From Rhodovibrio sodomensis (GTDB taxonomy: Bacteria; Pseudomonadota; Alphaproteobacteria; Kiloniellales; Rhodovibrionaceae), in assembly GCF_016583645.1 (NCBI RefSeq), contig NZ_NRRL01000046.1, positions 1-35,599 of the forward strand: a stretch of DNA of 35,599 bases, in the 5' to 3' direction. The notes under the pieces are model-generated. The model saw only the letters and a list, made by a program, of their open reading frames with translations, made no database searches and was not told where the DNA came from. The translations under genes and the position numbers were made by a program. Below, one piece after another: positions 17,500 to 25,781 of this stretch. Each line of letters begins with the position of its first letter. The stretch's first letter is position 1.

Positions 17500-17645
17500 T
17501 TTTATACCCATCTCGGGCATGCATCGACACGCCGCCTTGCGGCGGCTGCTCAGCATGACGCTGTTGCAAGTTTCTGACGAACCGCACGCTTGAACCCGCG
17601 TAGGACGCCGACGGCGGCCGTGTCGAACGATCCCACACGGGCGCG
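17500..17645. repeat. Core palindromic repeat, decayed copy D
   Basis: ATCGACAC, hairpin GCCGCC-TTGC-GGCGGC, CTGCTCAGCATGACG, then about 40 bp of centre, then CGCCG-A-CGGCG with GTGTCGAAC. The order equals that of the complete copies, but the inner arms are degraded on the right side. It fills the gap between the amidotransferase and the convergent EamA gene. Confidence 0.7.
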
Positions 17646-17684
17646 CGGCGCGGTTCGCCGAAGGCTTCCGAATTCTGGCCGCCG

Positions 17685-18665
17685 CTACCCGTTCCTCGCG
17701 GCCGGGCTGATCTTGTCCCAGATCGCCTCCAGGAAGACGCAGGCGGTGATCACCATGATCGCGAGCACCTGCCAGGTGGTCGGCACGGTGCCCAGGAAGA
17801 TCAGGGCGAGCAGCGCGGCCACCGCGGGCTTCAGGAAGAACAGGTACATCCCGCGGGTGATGTCCGGCACCGCCGCCAATCCGCCGACCCAGAGGAACTG
17901 CGTCAGCGTGGTGTTGTAGAGCGCCAGCACCAGGATCGCGACCACCGCCAGCTGCGACAGGTGGAACAGCGAGAAGACGTCGACCCAGTCGCCCCAGGCC
18001 AGTCCGACCAGCAGCCACAGCCCGATCCCGCCCGGGAACATGGTGACGGCGGAGATCCGCATGGCGCCGTATTGCCCGATGTAGGGCTTGATCAGGATCA
18101 GGTAGATCGAGAGCAGCAGCGCGCAGCCCATCGCCAGCAGCACGCCCAGCAGGCTGGACGCGTCGCCCGCCAGGCGCGCGAGCACGCCGTCGGTGACCAG
18201 CAGCGCCACCCCGGCGAGCGCGCCCAGGCCGCTGACGATCTTCGCCCCCGACAGCGCCTGCTTGTTGATCCACAGGTTGAGCACGCCGACGAAGATCGGC
18301 GCGGTGGTCACCATGGTCGCGACCTGCGCCACGGTGGCGTAGTCGAGCGACCAGTGGAACAGCAGGTAGGCGCCGGTCACGCCCAGGAGCGCGAGCGGCA
18401 GGATGCGGTGCCCGTTCTCCCGGATCGGCTTGACCAGGTCGCGCTGGCCGGGGGTCAGCAGCGCCAGCACCACCAGCCCGAAGCCGCCCAGCACGAACCG
18501 CCAGACCGAGACCTCCGGCCCCGCGATCGCGGTTTCGTTGGAGATCACCTTGGCGACGAACTCGCTGGAGGCGTGGCCGGCCACGCCCAGGAAGACGGCC
18601 AGGTAGGCGATCCACGGGTGACGATGCCACAGGCCCTGCGGCCGGGTCGCGGCGGCGCTGCTCAT
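17685..18665 (-). CDS. EamA/DMT superfamily permease
   Basis: A protein of 326 residues with about ten membrane helices and the two tandem EamA repeats: LAVFLGVAGHASSEFVAKVI...LLGVTGAYLLFHWSLDYATVAQVATMVTTAPIFVGVLNLWI, then GVLLAMGCALLLSIYLILIKPY...YLFFLKPAVAALLALIFLGTVPTTWQVLAIMVITACVFLE. The family exports amino acids, metabolites or drugs; substrate is not readable. The start ATG overlaps the stop of the alpha/beta hydrolase by four bases, so the two form an operon. Export of the hydrolase product is a possible link but speculative. Confidence 0.92.
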   Translation of the reverse strand: MSSAAATRPQGLWHRHPWIAYLAVFLGVAGHASSEFVAKVISNETAIAGPEVSVWRFVLGGFGLVVLALLTPGQRDLVKPIRENGHRILPLALLGVTGAYLLFHWSLDYATVAQVATMVTTAPIFVGVLNLWINKQALSGAKIVSGLGALAGVALLVTDGVLARLAGDASSLLGVLLAMGCALLLSIYLILIKPYIGQYGAMRISAVTMFPGGIGLWLLVGLAWGDWVDVFSLFHLSQLAVVAILVLALYNTTLTQFLWVGGLAAVPDITRGMYLFFLKPAVAALLALIFLGTVPTTWQVLAIMVITACVFLEAIWDKISPAARNG

Positions 18666-19483
18666 GGCGTCAGCTCCTCGGCGAAGGTCAGGAGTTCCTG
18701 AGCGAGCGCCCGCGGCCGTTCGATCGGGATCAGGTGGCCGGCATCGGCGAGCGCGACCGGCCGCACGTCGGGCAGGCGGGCGAGCAGGCGGGTGACGTCG
18801 GCCTCGTCGTAGAAGATCCAGTCCTGCAGCCCGGTGACGTTCAGGACCGGCAGGCTCAGGTCCTCGTAGGGCAGATCCCAATCGACCTGCTCGCCGCTTT
18901 CGATCAGCCGGAAGATGCCCGCCGACCGGTCGAGCGGGCTGTAGCCGCCCGGCTGCAGGAAGCTGTCCGCGTTCCCCGCCTGCCAGCTCTCGTTGGTCAG
19001 CAGCGGCAGGTAGGCGTCCTTGATCAGGCCCAGCCCGCCGGTCGCGGCGAGCCGGGTCAGCGCGCCGTTGATCCACTTCAGCCGCGGCCCGTCGCGGCGC
19101 AGGGTGTTGACCAGCACCAGACCGGTCGCCTGGGCGCCCGCCAGCCAGGCGCGCGCGGCGTAGAGGCCGCCGACCGACAGGCCGAGCAGCACCGGCCGCT
19201 GCGGGCCGAGCTCGTCCAGCAGGCGCTTGGCGTCGCCGGCGATCTGCATGGCGCCGACGGCCGTGTCGTCGCCCAGCGGGCTCTGCCCCTGGCCGCGGTA
19301 GTCCCACCACAGCGTGCCGTGCCCGGCGTCCCGCAGGGCTTCGCCCAGGGTGTTCTCGAACCCGGCCATGTCGCCGGTCAGGGCGTTGAAGCCGATGAAG
19401 GTGACGCCGCTGGCCGAGGACGGCGGCGTGTGGACGTAGGCGATCCGGTCGGCCGGGCCGAGCTCGATGTAGGCGACGAACAT
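18662..19483 (-). CDS. Alpha/beta hydrolase
   Basis: A protein of 273 residues with a standard alpha/beta hydrolase fold. The oxyanion strand region is VTFIGFNALTGDMAGFENTLGEAL, the nucleophile elbow is LLGLSVGGLYAARAWL (Ser in GLSVGG), the acid lies in VLNVTGLQDWIFY, and the His is in ALADAGHLIPIERPRALAQEL. There is no signal peptide. It is coupled by a four-base overlap to the EamA permease. Esterase, lipase and haloperoxidase-like relatives cannot be separated on sequence. The ATG at 19483 was chosen from the start of clear homology (MFVAYIELGPADRIAYVH); the frame continues open upstream only through repeat sequence. Confidence 0.9.
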   Translation of the reverse strand: MFVAYIELGPADRIAYVHTPPSSASGVTFIGFNALTGDMAGFENTLGEALRDAGHGTLWWDYRGQGQSPLGDDTAVGAMQIAGDAKRLLDELGPQRPVLLGLSVGGLYAARAWLAGAQATGLVLVNTLRRDGPRLKWINGALTRLAATGGLGLIKDAYLPLLTNESWQAGNADSFLQPGGYSPLDRSAGIFRLIESGEQVDWDLPYEDLSLPVLNVTGLQDWIFYDEADVTRLLARLPDVRPVALADAGHLIPIERPRALAQELLTFAEELTP

Positions 19484-19782
19484 GACGGTGCGTGGGCTCC
19501 CCAGAACGGCACGGTTGGGCCGGCCGCGCGACGCCGCCGCGCGGACTGCGTTATCGGGTATACAATTTTTGCCGCAGCAGTATACGAACTGGGGTGGTCC
19601 GCGTAACCCCACGATCGCGCAAAGGAGGTGTGCGCGGGGCGTGCGGGCGTGTGCGGCTGGCCAACTGGTTCCCCTCTTCCACTGGGAGGAGGGACCACGG
19701 GCATCGATGCCGCGGGCAACCTCCTCTCCCCGGCCCTCTTCTCCCAGTGGAGGAGACGGGACGAGTCGAGCGCACCCAGCGC
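19484..19782. repeat. Gap with CTCTTCC-type repeat pair
   Basis: This 299-bp gap carries a degraded copy of the CCCTCTCCC family: CCTCTTCCACTGGGAGGAGG near 19674-19693 and CCTCTTCTCCCAGTGGAGGAG near 19736-19756, inverted relative to each other. The left part is locally AT-rich (TATACAATTTTTGCC) with two GTATAC hexamers at 19558 and 19580. This part probably contains the hydrolase promoter, but no pair of boxes stands out. I see no gene here. Confidence 0.6.
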
Positions 19783-21768
19783 TCAGCTCTCGCCGCGTTC
19801 CTCGCGGCGGGCCTGGGTCAGGGCGCGGTGGTAGGTCGCCATCAACTCGTGTTCGTGCGCCACGCCCTGCAGGCGGAAATGCTGGCGGTCGTCGACCACG
19901 GGCAGGTGCACCTCGCCCGAGGCGCCGAACACCTTGACCGCGCGTTCCAGGTCGTCGTCCAGCTCCAGCACCGTCGGCGCCGGGCGCATCATCCGCGCGG
20001 CGGTCAGGCGGTTGTCGCGGCTGGTGTCGAACGCCGCCTCCGACAGGTCGTGGAAGGTGATCGTGCCCAGGAGGTGTTCGCCCGGCTCGGGCGCGTCGCT
20101 GCCGCTGGCCCCGTCGGGGCCGTGGTCGGGGCCGCCGTCGGGGCCGTGGTCGGTGTCGGCGCCCGGGTCCGGGGAATCGTACTGGCCGTCCCCGGCCGCC
20201 CGGACCGGCGGGTTGGACGCCGCGGCGCCGGCGCTGGCGGGTTCGGCCGACGGCTCGGTCACGAACAATTCGCCCCAGGGCGCCTTGACCAACAGCGCGC
20301 GGACCTCGGCGATCGGGGTGTCGGGGCGCACGGTGGCGTAGGTCCGGTCGACCAGCTGGCGCACCCGGATGGCGCGCAGCAGCCGCGCCTCCTGCCCGCC
20401 GGACAGCGAGATGCCCTGGCGTTCCAGCTGCCAGATAAAGAACGACCGGCCGTGCAGTTGCTGGGTGATCACGCTCGCGATCACGGTGGAGACCATGACC
20501 GCGATGGTGAGCGCGTAGTCGCTGGTCAGCTCGAAGATCATCAGGATGGTCGAGATCGGCGCCCCCAGCACGCTGCCGGCGACCGCCCCCATGCCGACCA
20601 GCGTGTAGGCGCCGTGGCCGCTGGAGAGGTGCGGGAACGCCTCGGTCGCGATCAGACCGAACGCGCCGCCCGCCATCGCGCCGATGAACAGGGCGGGCGA
20701 GAACACCCCGCCGCCGAAGCCGGCCGCCAGGCACACCGCCGTCGCCGCGATCTTGAGCGCGCCGAGGGCGACCAGCATGTCCAGCGCATAGACCTCCGAG
20801 AGCGCGAGGTCGGTCGCCTCGTAGCCGACGCCCAGCAGGTGTGGAAAACCGAGCGCGGCGAGCGCGCCGACCAGCAGCCCGGCCACCCCCGGGCGCGCCC
20901 AGCGGGGCACGCGCGCACGGTCGAACGCGCCTTCCGCCGCGCCGACGAAGAAGATGAACAGGATCGCCGCGGCGGCGCAGACCACCCCCAGTAGCGCGAA
21001 CGCCGGGAACTCCCAGAACGACTCGATGGTGTAGGTCTGCGGCAGCACGAACGCCGGGTAGTCGCCGTAGTACATCCGGCTGACGATCGTGCCGGTCACG
21101 CTGGCGATCACCACCGGCGCGAAGGCGGACAGGGCGTAGTGGCCGACCACCACCTCAAGAGCGAAGAACACCCCGGCAATCGGCGCGTTGAACGAGGCGG
21201 CGACCGCCGCCGCGACGCCGCAGCCCAGCATCGTCCGGGTCAGCGAGCGGCCCAGGTGCAGGACCGTGGCAAGGTAGCTGGCGACGGTCGCGCCCAGGTG
21301 CACGACCGGCCCCTCGCGGCCGACCGACGCGCCGACGCCGATCGAGGTTGCGGAGACGCACGCGGCCTTGATCCCGATGACCAGGTCCATCCGCCCGCCG
21401 CGCAGCGCGCTCGCCTGGATTACCTGGGCGACGCCCTGCGGCCGGCGGCCCGGCATGAAGGCGTGGACGAACAGCCCGATCATCAGCCCGCCCACGGCCG
21501 GGGCGAGCAGCATGCGCCACCACGGCTCCTCCCGCAGCAGGGTGATCAGCTCCTCGCCCGGAAAGCCGAGCGCCAGGATCTGCACCCCGTCGATCGCCAG
21601 GCGGAACAGGATCGCCAGGCCGCCCGCGCCCATGCCCAGCAGCAGCGCCATCACCGACAGGATCACCTGATCGTTCTTGCCGAAGCGCTTCAGGGTCACC
21701 AGCAGGCGGCGCCGGGACGACAGGGTCGTCCAGGTTCGGCGCATGCGGTTGGTACTCCGGCTGCTCAT
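19783..21768 (-). CDS. CLC family chloride channel/transporter with CBS domains
   Basis: A protein of 661 residues. The CLC membrane core runs to about residue 450: GVGASVGREGPVVHLGATVASYLAT has the gating Glu152 in GREGP, CGVAAAVAASFNAPIAGVFFALEVVVGH follows, then GFGGGVFSPALFIGAMAGGAFG and GMGAVAGSVLGAPISTILMIFELTSDY. Two CBS-type segments follow, interrupted by a Gly/Asp/Pro/His-rich linker. The position equivalent to the internal proton glutamate of E. coli CLC (E203) is Val206, and the GSGIP motif is replaced by RPQGVAQV. Strict proton exchange as in the E. coli protein is therefore doubtful. The ATG at 21768 has GGAGAGGTG directly upstream. Family secure, mechanism open. Confidence 0.94.
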   Translation of the reverse strand: MSSRSTNRMRRTWTTLSSRRRLLVTLKRFGKNDQVILSVMALLLGMGAGGLAILFRLAIDGVQILALGFPGEELITLLREEPWWRMLLAPAVGGLMIGLFVHAFMPGRRPQGVAQVIQASALRGGRMDLVIGIKAACVSATSIGVGASVGREGPVVHLGATVASYLATVLHLGRSLTRTMLGCGVAAAVAASFNAPIAGVFFALEVVVGHYALSAFAPVVIASVTGTIVSRMYYGDYPAFVLPQTYTIESFWEFPAFALLGVVCAAAAILFIFFVGAAEGAFDRARVPRWARPGVAGLLVGALAALGFPHLLGVGYEATDLALSEVYALDMLVALGALKIAATAVCLAAGFGGGVFSPALFIGAMAGGAFGLIATEAFPHLSSGHGAYTLVGMGAVAGSVLGAPISTILMIFELTSDYALTIAVMVSTVIASVITQQLHGRSFFIWQLERQGISLSGGQEARLLRAIRVRQLVDRTYATVRPDTPIAEVRALLVKAPWGELFVTEPSAEPASAGAAASNPPVRAAGDGQYDSPDPGADTDHGPDGGPDHGPDGASGSDAPEPGEHLLGTITFHDLSEAAFDTSRDNRLTAARMMRPAPTVLELDDDLERAVKVFGASGEVHLPVVDDRQHFRLQGVAHEHELMATYHRALTQARREERGES

Positions 21769-21894
21769 CACCTCTCCTGCGGGGCAGGCGGCCACCATTA
21801 AACCGGGCGGGGCGCCCGGGTGAAAGGGCGGCACCGGCAACCGACCCGAAATCGGGGGCTGAGGGGCCGCGGCGGCTGCGCTATAACTCGGGCC

Positions 21895-24800
21895 ATGACG
21901 CATTCCGAGCCCGACCCAACCTCCGGCGTCCCAACCTCCGGGGGCCCTGCCTCCGGCGGCGCGCCGGCGGCCGACGCCCTCACCGCCGACCTCAACCCGA
22001 CCCAGAGCGAGGCGGTGCGCACCGTCGACGGCCCCGTGCTGGTGCTGGCCGGGGCCGGTACCGGCAAGACCCGGGTGCTGACCACCCGGCTCGCCTACAT
22101 CCTGCGCGCGGGCCTGGCGATGCACGGCCAGATCCTCGCGGTGACCTTCACCAACAAGGCCGCGCGCGAGATGAAGGAGCGGGTCGGCGCCATGACCGGC
22201 CGCCCGGTCGAGGGCTGGTGGCTCGGCACCTTCCACGCGCTGGCCGCGCGGATGCTGCGGCAGAACGCCGAGCGGATCGGGCTGAACCCGAACTTCACGA
22301 TCATCGACACCGACGACCAGCTGCGGCTGATGAAGCAACTGCTGCAGGCCGAATCGGTCGACGAGAAGAAGTGGCCGGCGCGCACCGTCCTGAACGCCGT
22401 GCAGCGCTGGAAGGACCGGGGCCTGACCCCGGAACAGGTGTCCGCCGACGATGCCGGCGACCTCGCCGGCGGCCGGGCGATCGAATTGTACAAGCAGTAC
22501 CAGCAGCGCCTCTTGACCCTGAACGCCTGCGACTTCGGCGACCTCTTGCTGCACTGCCTGACGCTGTTCCGGGAAGCGGGCGACGTATTGGAGAAATACC
22601 AGCGGCAGTTCAAGTACATCCTGGTGGACGAATACCAGGACACCAACGTCGCCCAGTATTTATGGCTGCGGCTGTTGGCGCAGGGCCACAAGAACATCTG
22701 CTGTGTCGGCGACGACGACCAGTGTCTGGTCGCCGGCACTCCGGTGACGCTTGCGGACGGCCGAACCAAGCCGATCGAAGAGATCGCAGTTGGCGACGGC
22801 GTGCTGTCCAGCTACGGCACCGGCGACTTCCGGGCGGCCGAGGTGAGCGATGTGTTCCATCGGCGCTGCAACAAGCCGCTGGTGAAAATCACCACCAAGC
22901 ACGGCCGCACGCTGACCAGCACGCCGGAGCACCAGCACTTCGCGGACTTTCTGCTAACCCGCAGTCCCCAGCGTTTCTTCGTCTACCTGATGCATAAGGA
23001 GGGGACCGGCTACCGGCTCGGCACCAGCCAAGTCTACACCCAGGGTCAGAAGTCGGCGGTGGTCGGCTACAAGCAGCGCGCCCTGCAAGAGCACGCCGAC
23101 GCCGCATGGCTGGTCGAGAGTTTCGACAGCGAGAACGAAGCGCGCGCGCGTGAAGTCGAGCTCGCGCTGACCTATGGCATCCCGCAGTTGCCGTTCGTCG
23201 CGCGCAAGGGCGGATCGACCAAGGGCCTGGTGCACGATCAAGCCGCGATCGATCGGATCTTCGCCCGCATCGATACGCATGGCAATGCGCAGCGCCTGAT
23301 GTCGGACACCGGTCTCGACCCGGAACACCCGCATCACCGGCCACGCAGCCGCGACTCCAACCGGCGCAATCTCGTGGTCACGCTGTGCGCGGATCGGCGC
23401 GGGCCGACGCCGATGCACCGGATTTCCATGAACGGCAGCGACGCCGACGGCCGCGACCGGCTGGAGAACCTTGGGCTCAGCGTGCGCAGCTACCGCGGTC
23501 GCGCCGGCAACTGGCGGTTCGAGACCGTGTTCCGCGACATGGGCCGGGTCGAGGAGATCAAGAACGGTGTCCAGCGCGCGTTTCCCGACGTGGCGGTGGT
23601 TCAGAAGGCCAACATCCTGGGCGATGGCCTGCCGTTGACCCCCGCGCGCCACGTCCGGCCCGGCATGGTTATTCCGGCCGCTGACGGCCGCTACGACGAG
23701 GTAGTCGGTGTCGACACGGTCGACGCCGAAGCGGATGTCTACGACCTCAACATCGCCGCGACTCATAACTTCGTCGCCGACGGGCTGGTCACCCACAACT
23801 CGATCTACGGCTGGCGCGGGGCCGAAGTCGGCAACATCTTGCGGTTCGAGCAGGATTTTCCCGGCGCCAGTGTGATTCGGCTGGAGAAGAACTACCGCTC
23901 GACCGGGCACGTCCTGGGGGCGGCCGGCGGGCTGATCAGCCACAACGAGGGGCGGCTGGGCAAGACGCTCTGGACCGAGATCGACCGGGGCGAACCGGTA
24001 CGCGTGCGCGGCCTGTGGGACGGCGACGCCGAGGCGCGTTTCGTCGGCGAGGAGGTCGAGGCGCTGCAGGCCGACGGCCATCCCTTGTCCGAGATCGCGG
24101 TGCTGGTGCGCACGGGCGCCATGACCCGCGGCTTCGAGGACCGCTTCTTCACCATCGGCCTGCCGTACCGGATCGTCGGCGGCGCGCGCTTCTTCGAGCG
24201 CCTCGAGATCCGCGACGCGCTCGCCTACCTGCGGCTGATCCAGTCGCCGGACGACGACCTGGCGTTCGAGCGGATCCTGAACACGCCCAAGCGCGGCCTG
24301 GGCGACAAGGCGCTGCAGACGCTCCATCAGGCCGCGCGCGCCCGCGGTACCTCGCTGATGCGCGCGGCCTTCGACGTGGCGCAAACCGAGGAACTGCGCC
24401 CGCAGGCCCGGCGCGCGCTGGCCGCGCTGATGGAGAACTTCGCCCGCTGGCGGCACATGGCGCAGGAAAGCGATCACGTCTCGCTCGCCCAGAGCGTGCT
24501 GGACGAAAGCGGCTACACCGAGATGTGGCAGCGCGATAAGTCGGCCGAGGCGCCGGGCCGGCTGGACAACCTGAAGGAATTGATCTCCGCGATGGGCGAG
24601 TTCGACACCCTGGGCGGCTTCCTGGAGCACGTCAGCCTGGTGATGGAGACCTTCGCCGACGACGCCGCGGAGAAGGTCACGGTGATGACCCTGCACGCCG
24701 CCAAGGGCCTGGAGTTCGACACCGTCTTCCTGGCCGGCTGGGAAGAGGGACTGTTCCCCAACCAGCGCGCGCTGGACGAGAACGGCGTCAAGGGCCTGGA

Positions 24801-25308
24801 GGAGGAGCGCCGGCTCGCCTACGTCGGCCTGACCCGGGCGAGGCACCGGGCGATCGTCTCGTTCGCCGCCAACCGGCGGATGTTCGGCAGTTGGAACGCC
24901 GCGATCCCGTCGCGCTTCGTCGACGAGCTGCCCAAGGAGCACGTCAAGATGGAAAGCGATCCCGGCCTCTACGGCACCGGAACCGGGTTCGGAAGCGGCG
25001 GGTTCGGCGGCGGTTCTTTCGGCGGGAGCGGCTTCGCCGAGCAGCCCAGCCGCTGGACCCCCGGGATGGCGCGCGCCTACCAGCGCCGGCAGGAGGGCGA
25101 CGCCCCCACCAAGTTCATCGAGGGCACGGCGGAAGCGGTCGAGTCCGTCCCCGGCAGGTTCACCGAGGGCGACCGCGTGTTCCACCGCAAGTTCGGCTAC
25201 GGCACGGTCAAGCAGGCAGAGGGCGAGCGGCTCACCATCGACTTCGACAAGGCGGACCGGAAGAAGGTGATGGCGAGCTTCGTCGTCCCGCCGGAGCAGG
25301 CGGATTAG
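21895..25308 (+). CDS. uvrD: UvrD/PcrA superfamily 1 DNA helicase precursor with intein
   Basis: A precursor of 1137 residues; without the intein the helicase has 778, normal for PcrA/UvrD. It is a 3'-5' SF1A helicase for nucleotide excision and mismatch repair. Walker A is GAGTGKT (53-59); motif Ib region FTNKAAREMKERV; motif II LVDEYQDTN; motif III GDDDQ/SIYGWRGAEV, split by the intein between Gln276 and the Ser that follows it; motif IV LEKNYRSTGHVL; motif V VMTLHAAKGLEFDTVFLAGWEEGLFPN; motif VI RRLAYVGLTRARH. A Gly-rich linker leads to a Tudor-like C-terminal domain (EGDRVFHRKFGYGTVKQAEGERLTIDFD), which in PcrA contacts RNA polymerase. The ATG at 21895 is preferred to one at 21820 that lies in the spacer before divergent clcA. 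Activity requires splicing. Confidence 0.96.
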   Translation: MTHSEPDPTSGVPTSGGPASGGAPAADALTADLNPTQSEAVRTVDGPVLVLAGAGTGKTRVLTTRLAYILRAGLAMHGQILAVTFTNKAAREMKERVGAMTGRPVEGWWLGTFHALAARMLRQNAERIGLNPNFTIIDTDDQLRLMKQLLQAESVDEKKWPARTVLNAVQRWKDRGLTPEQVSADDAGDLAGGRAIELYKQYQQRLLTLNACDFGDLLLHCLTLFREAGDVLEKYQRQFKYILVDEYQDTNVAQYLWLRLLAQGHKNICCVGDDDQCLVAGTPVTLADGRTKPIEEIAVGDGVLSSYGTGDFRAAEVSDVFHRRCNKPLVKITTKHGRTLTSTPEHQHFADFLLTRSPQRFFVYLMHKEGTGYRLGTSQVYTQGQKSAVVGYKQRALQEHADAAWLVESFDSENEARAREVELALTYGIPQLPFVARKGGSTKGLVHDQAAIDRIFARIDTHGNAQRLMSDTGLDPEHPHHRPRSRDSNRRNLVVTLCADRRGPTPMHRISMNGSDADGRDRLENLGLSVRSYRGRAGNWRFETVFRDMGRVEEIKNGVQRAFPDVAVVQKANILGDGLPLTPARHVRPGMVIPAADGRYDEVVGVDTVDAEADVYDLNIAATHNFVADGLVTHNSIYGWRGAEVGNILRFEQDFPGASVIRLEKNYRSTGHVLGAAGGLISHNEGRLGKTLWTEIDRGEPVRVRGLWDGDAEARFVGEEVEALQADGHPLSEIAVLVRTGAMTRGFEDRFFTIGLPYRIVGGARFFERLEIRDALAYLRLIQSPDDDLAFERILNTPKRGLGDKALQTLHQAARARGTSLMRAAFDVAQTEELRPQARRALAALMENFARWRHMAQESDHVSLAQSVLDESGYTEMWQRDKSAEAPGRLDNLKELISAMGEFDTLGGFLEHVSLVMETFADDAAEKVTVMTLHAAKGLEFDTVFLAGWEEGLFPNQRALDENGVKGLEEERRLAYVGLTRARHRAIVSFAANRRMFGSWNAAIPSRFVDELPKEHVKMESDPGLYGTGTGFGSGGFGGGSFGGSGFAEQPSRWTPGMARAYQRRQEGDAPTKFIEGTAEAVESVPGRFTEGDRVFHRKFGYGTVKQAEGERLTIDFDKADRKKVMASFVVPPEQAD
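22723..23799 (+). mobile_element. In-frame intein in helicase motif III
   Basis: Encodes 359 residues from Cys1 (CLVAGTPVTLADGRTKPIEEIAVGDGVLS, splicing block A) through block B (TSTPEHQHF, His70) to blocks F and G (VYDLNIAATHNFVADGLVTHN, ending His358-Asn359), followed by Ser as the +1 residue. Removing it restores GDDDQSIYGWRGAEV exactly. The middle has no recognisable LAGLIDADG or HNH motif. Residues about 84-152 read like a GIY-YIG domain: FVYLMHKEGTGYRLGTS, then KQRALQEH, then FDSENEARAREVELALTYG. The rest (about 205-300, with PHHRPRSRDSNRRNLVVTL and NWRFETVFRDMGRVEEI) is unassigned and may bind DNA. The junctions are certain; the nature of the insert is inference. Confidence 0.95.
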
Positions 25309-25377
25309 GGTTTCGGCGGAGGCAGGTCTCTATCCCGCTCCTCCCGGTGGCGGAGAGACGACCCGCCGCGACGCCGG
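25309..25377. repeat. Short gap with CTCTCC-type hairpin remnant
   Basis: CTCCTCCCGGTGGCGGAG near 25338-25355 is flanked by GTCTCTA and GAGACGAC. It is probably a remnant of the CCCTCTCCC family between the convergent helicase and zinc-ribbon genes, and may work as a bidirectional stem, though no T run is present. Confidence 0.45.
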
Positions 25378-25713
25378 TCAGCTGCCGCAGCCGCCCGAGC
25401 CGCAGCCGCAACCGGCCCCGCCCGCCGCCGACTCGACCTTGAAGCGGAAGCTCTTGCCGGCGTCGGCCCGGTCCTTAAGTTCGCCGTCGTCGGCGGCGGC
25501 GTCGTGGCCGTTCACGACCCGGCGCAGGTCGGCCATCACGGCCTGCGACTCCTGCTCGCGGACGTAGGCGTTGGCTTCCTCGGCCGCGTTGGCGAGCGTG
25601 TCCTCCACGCCGCACTCGGGGCAGAACACCGTGTCGGCGTCGCCGGGCGCGTCGACGCGGCTTTGCACCGGCACATCGCAGCTGGCGCACATCAGGGTGG
25701 CTTGGTCGCTCAT
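25378..25713 (-). CDS. Small zinc-ribbon protein with Gly-Cys tail
   Basis: A protein of 111 residues. CASC (Cys9, Cys12) and CPECG (Cys31, Cys34) form a zinc-ribbon; a charged helical middle follows (ANAAEEANAYVREQESQAVMADLRRVVNG), then KSFRFKVESA, and the C-terminus is GAGCGCGSGGCGS. The Cys-rich tail might bind a metal. Regulator-like small zinc-ribbons of this kind occur in Alphaproteobacteria without assigned function. The ATG at 25713 is well placed, with AAGGACGG about 7 nt upstream. It lies downstream of the DUF1523 gene on the same strand. I do not recognise a named family. Confidence 0.8.
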   Translation of the reverse strand: MSDQATLMCASCDVPVQSRVDAPGDADTVFCPECGVEDTLANAAEEANAYVREQESQAVMADLRRVVNGHDAAADDGELKDRADAGKSFRFKVESAAGGAGCGCGSGGCGS

Positions 25714-25781
25714 GATAGCCGTCCTTCCGAACCGTCGCGTGACACCAGCTAACCGCGACGGAGGGCGGGCTGTAAAGCCGC

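Noticed and set aside
19558..19585. Two GTATAC hexamers as a repressor operator upstream of the alpha/beta hydrolase
   Set aside because: Six-base palindromes 22 bp apart in one AT-rich patch are too weak, and no regulator is adjacent.
22970..23620. LAGLIDADG endonuclease within the intein
   Set aside because: No LAGLIDADG-type helix is recognisable in either half; segments such as NGSDADGRDRLENLGL only vaguely resemble one.
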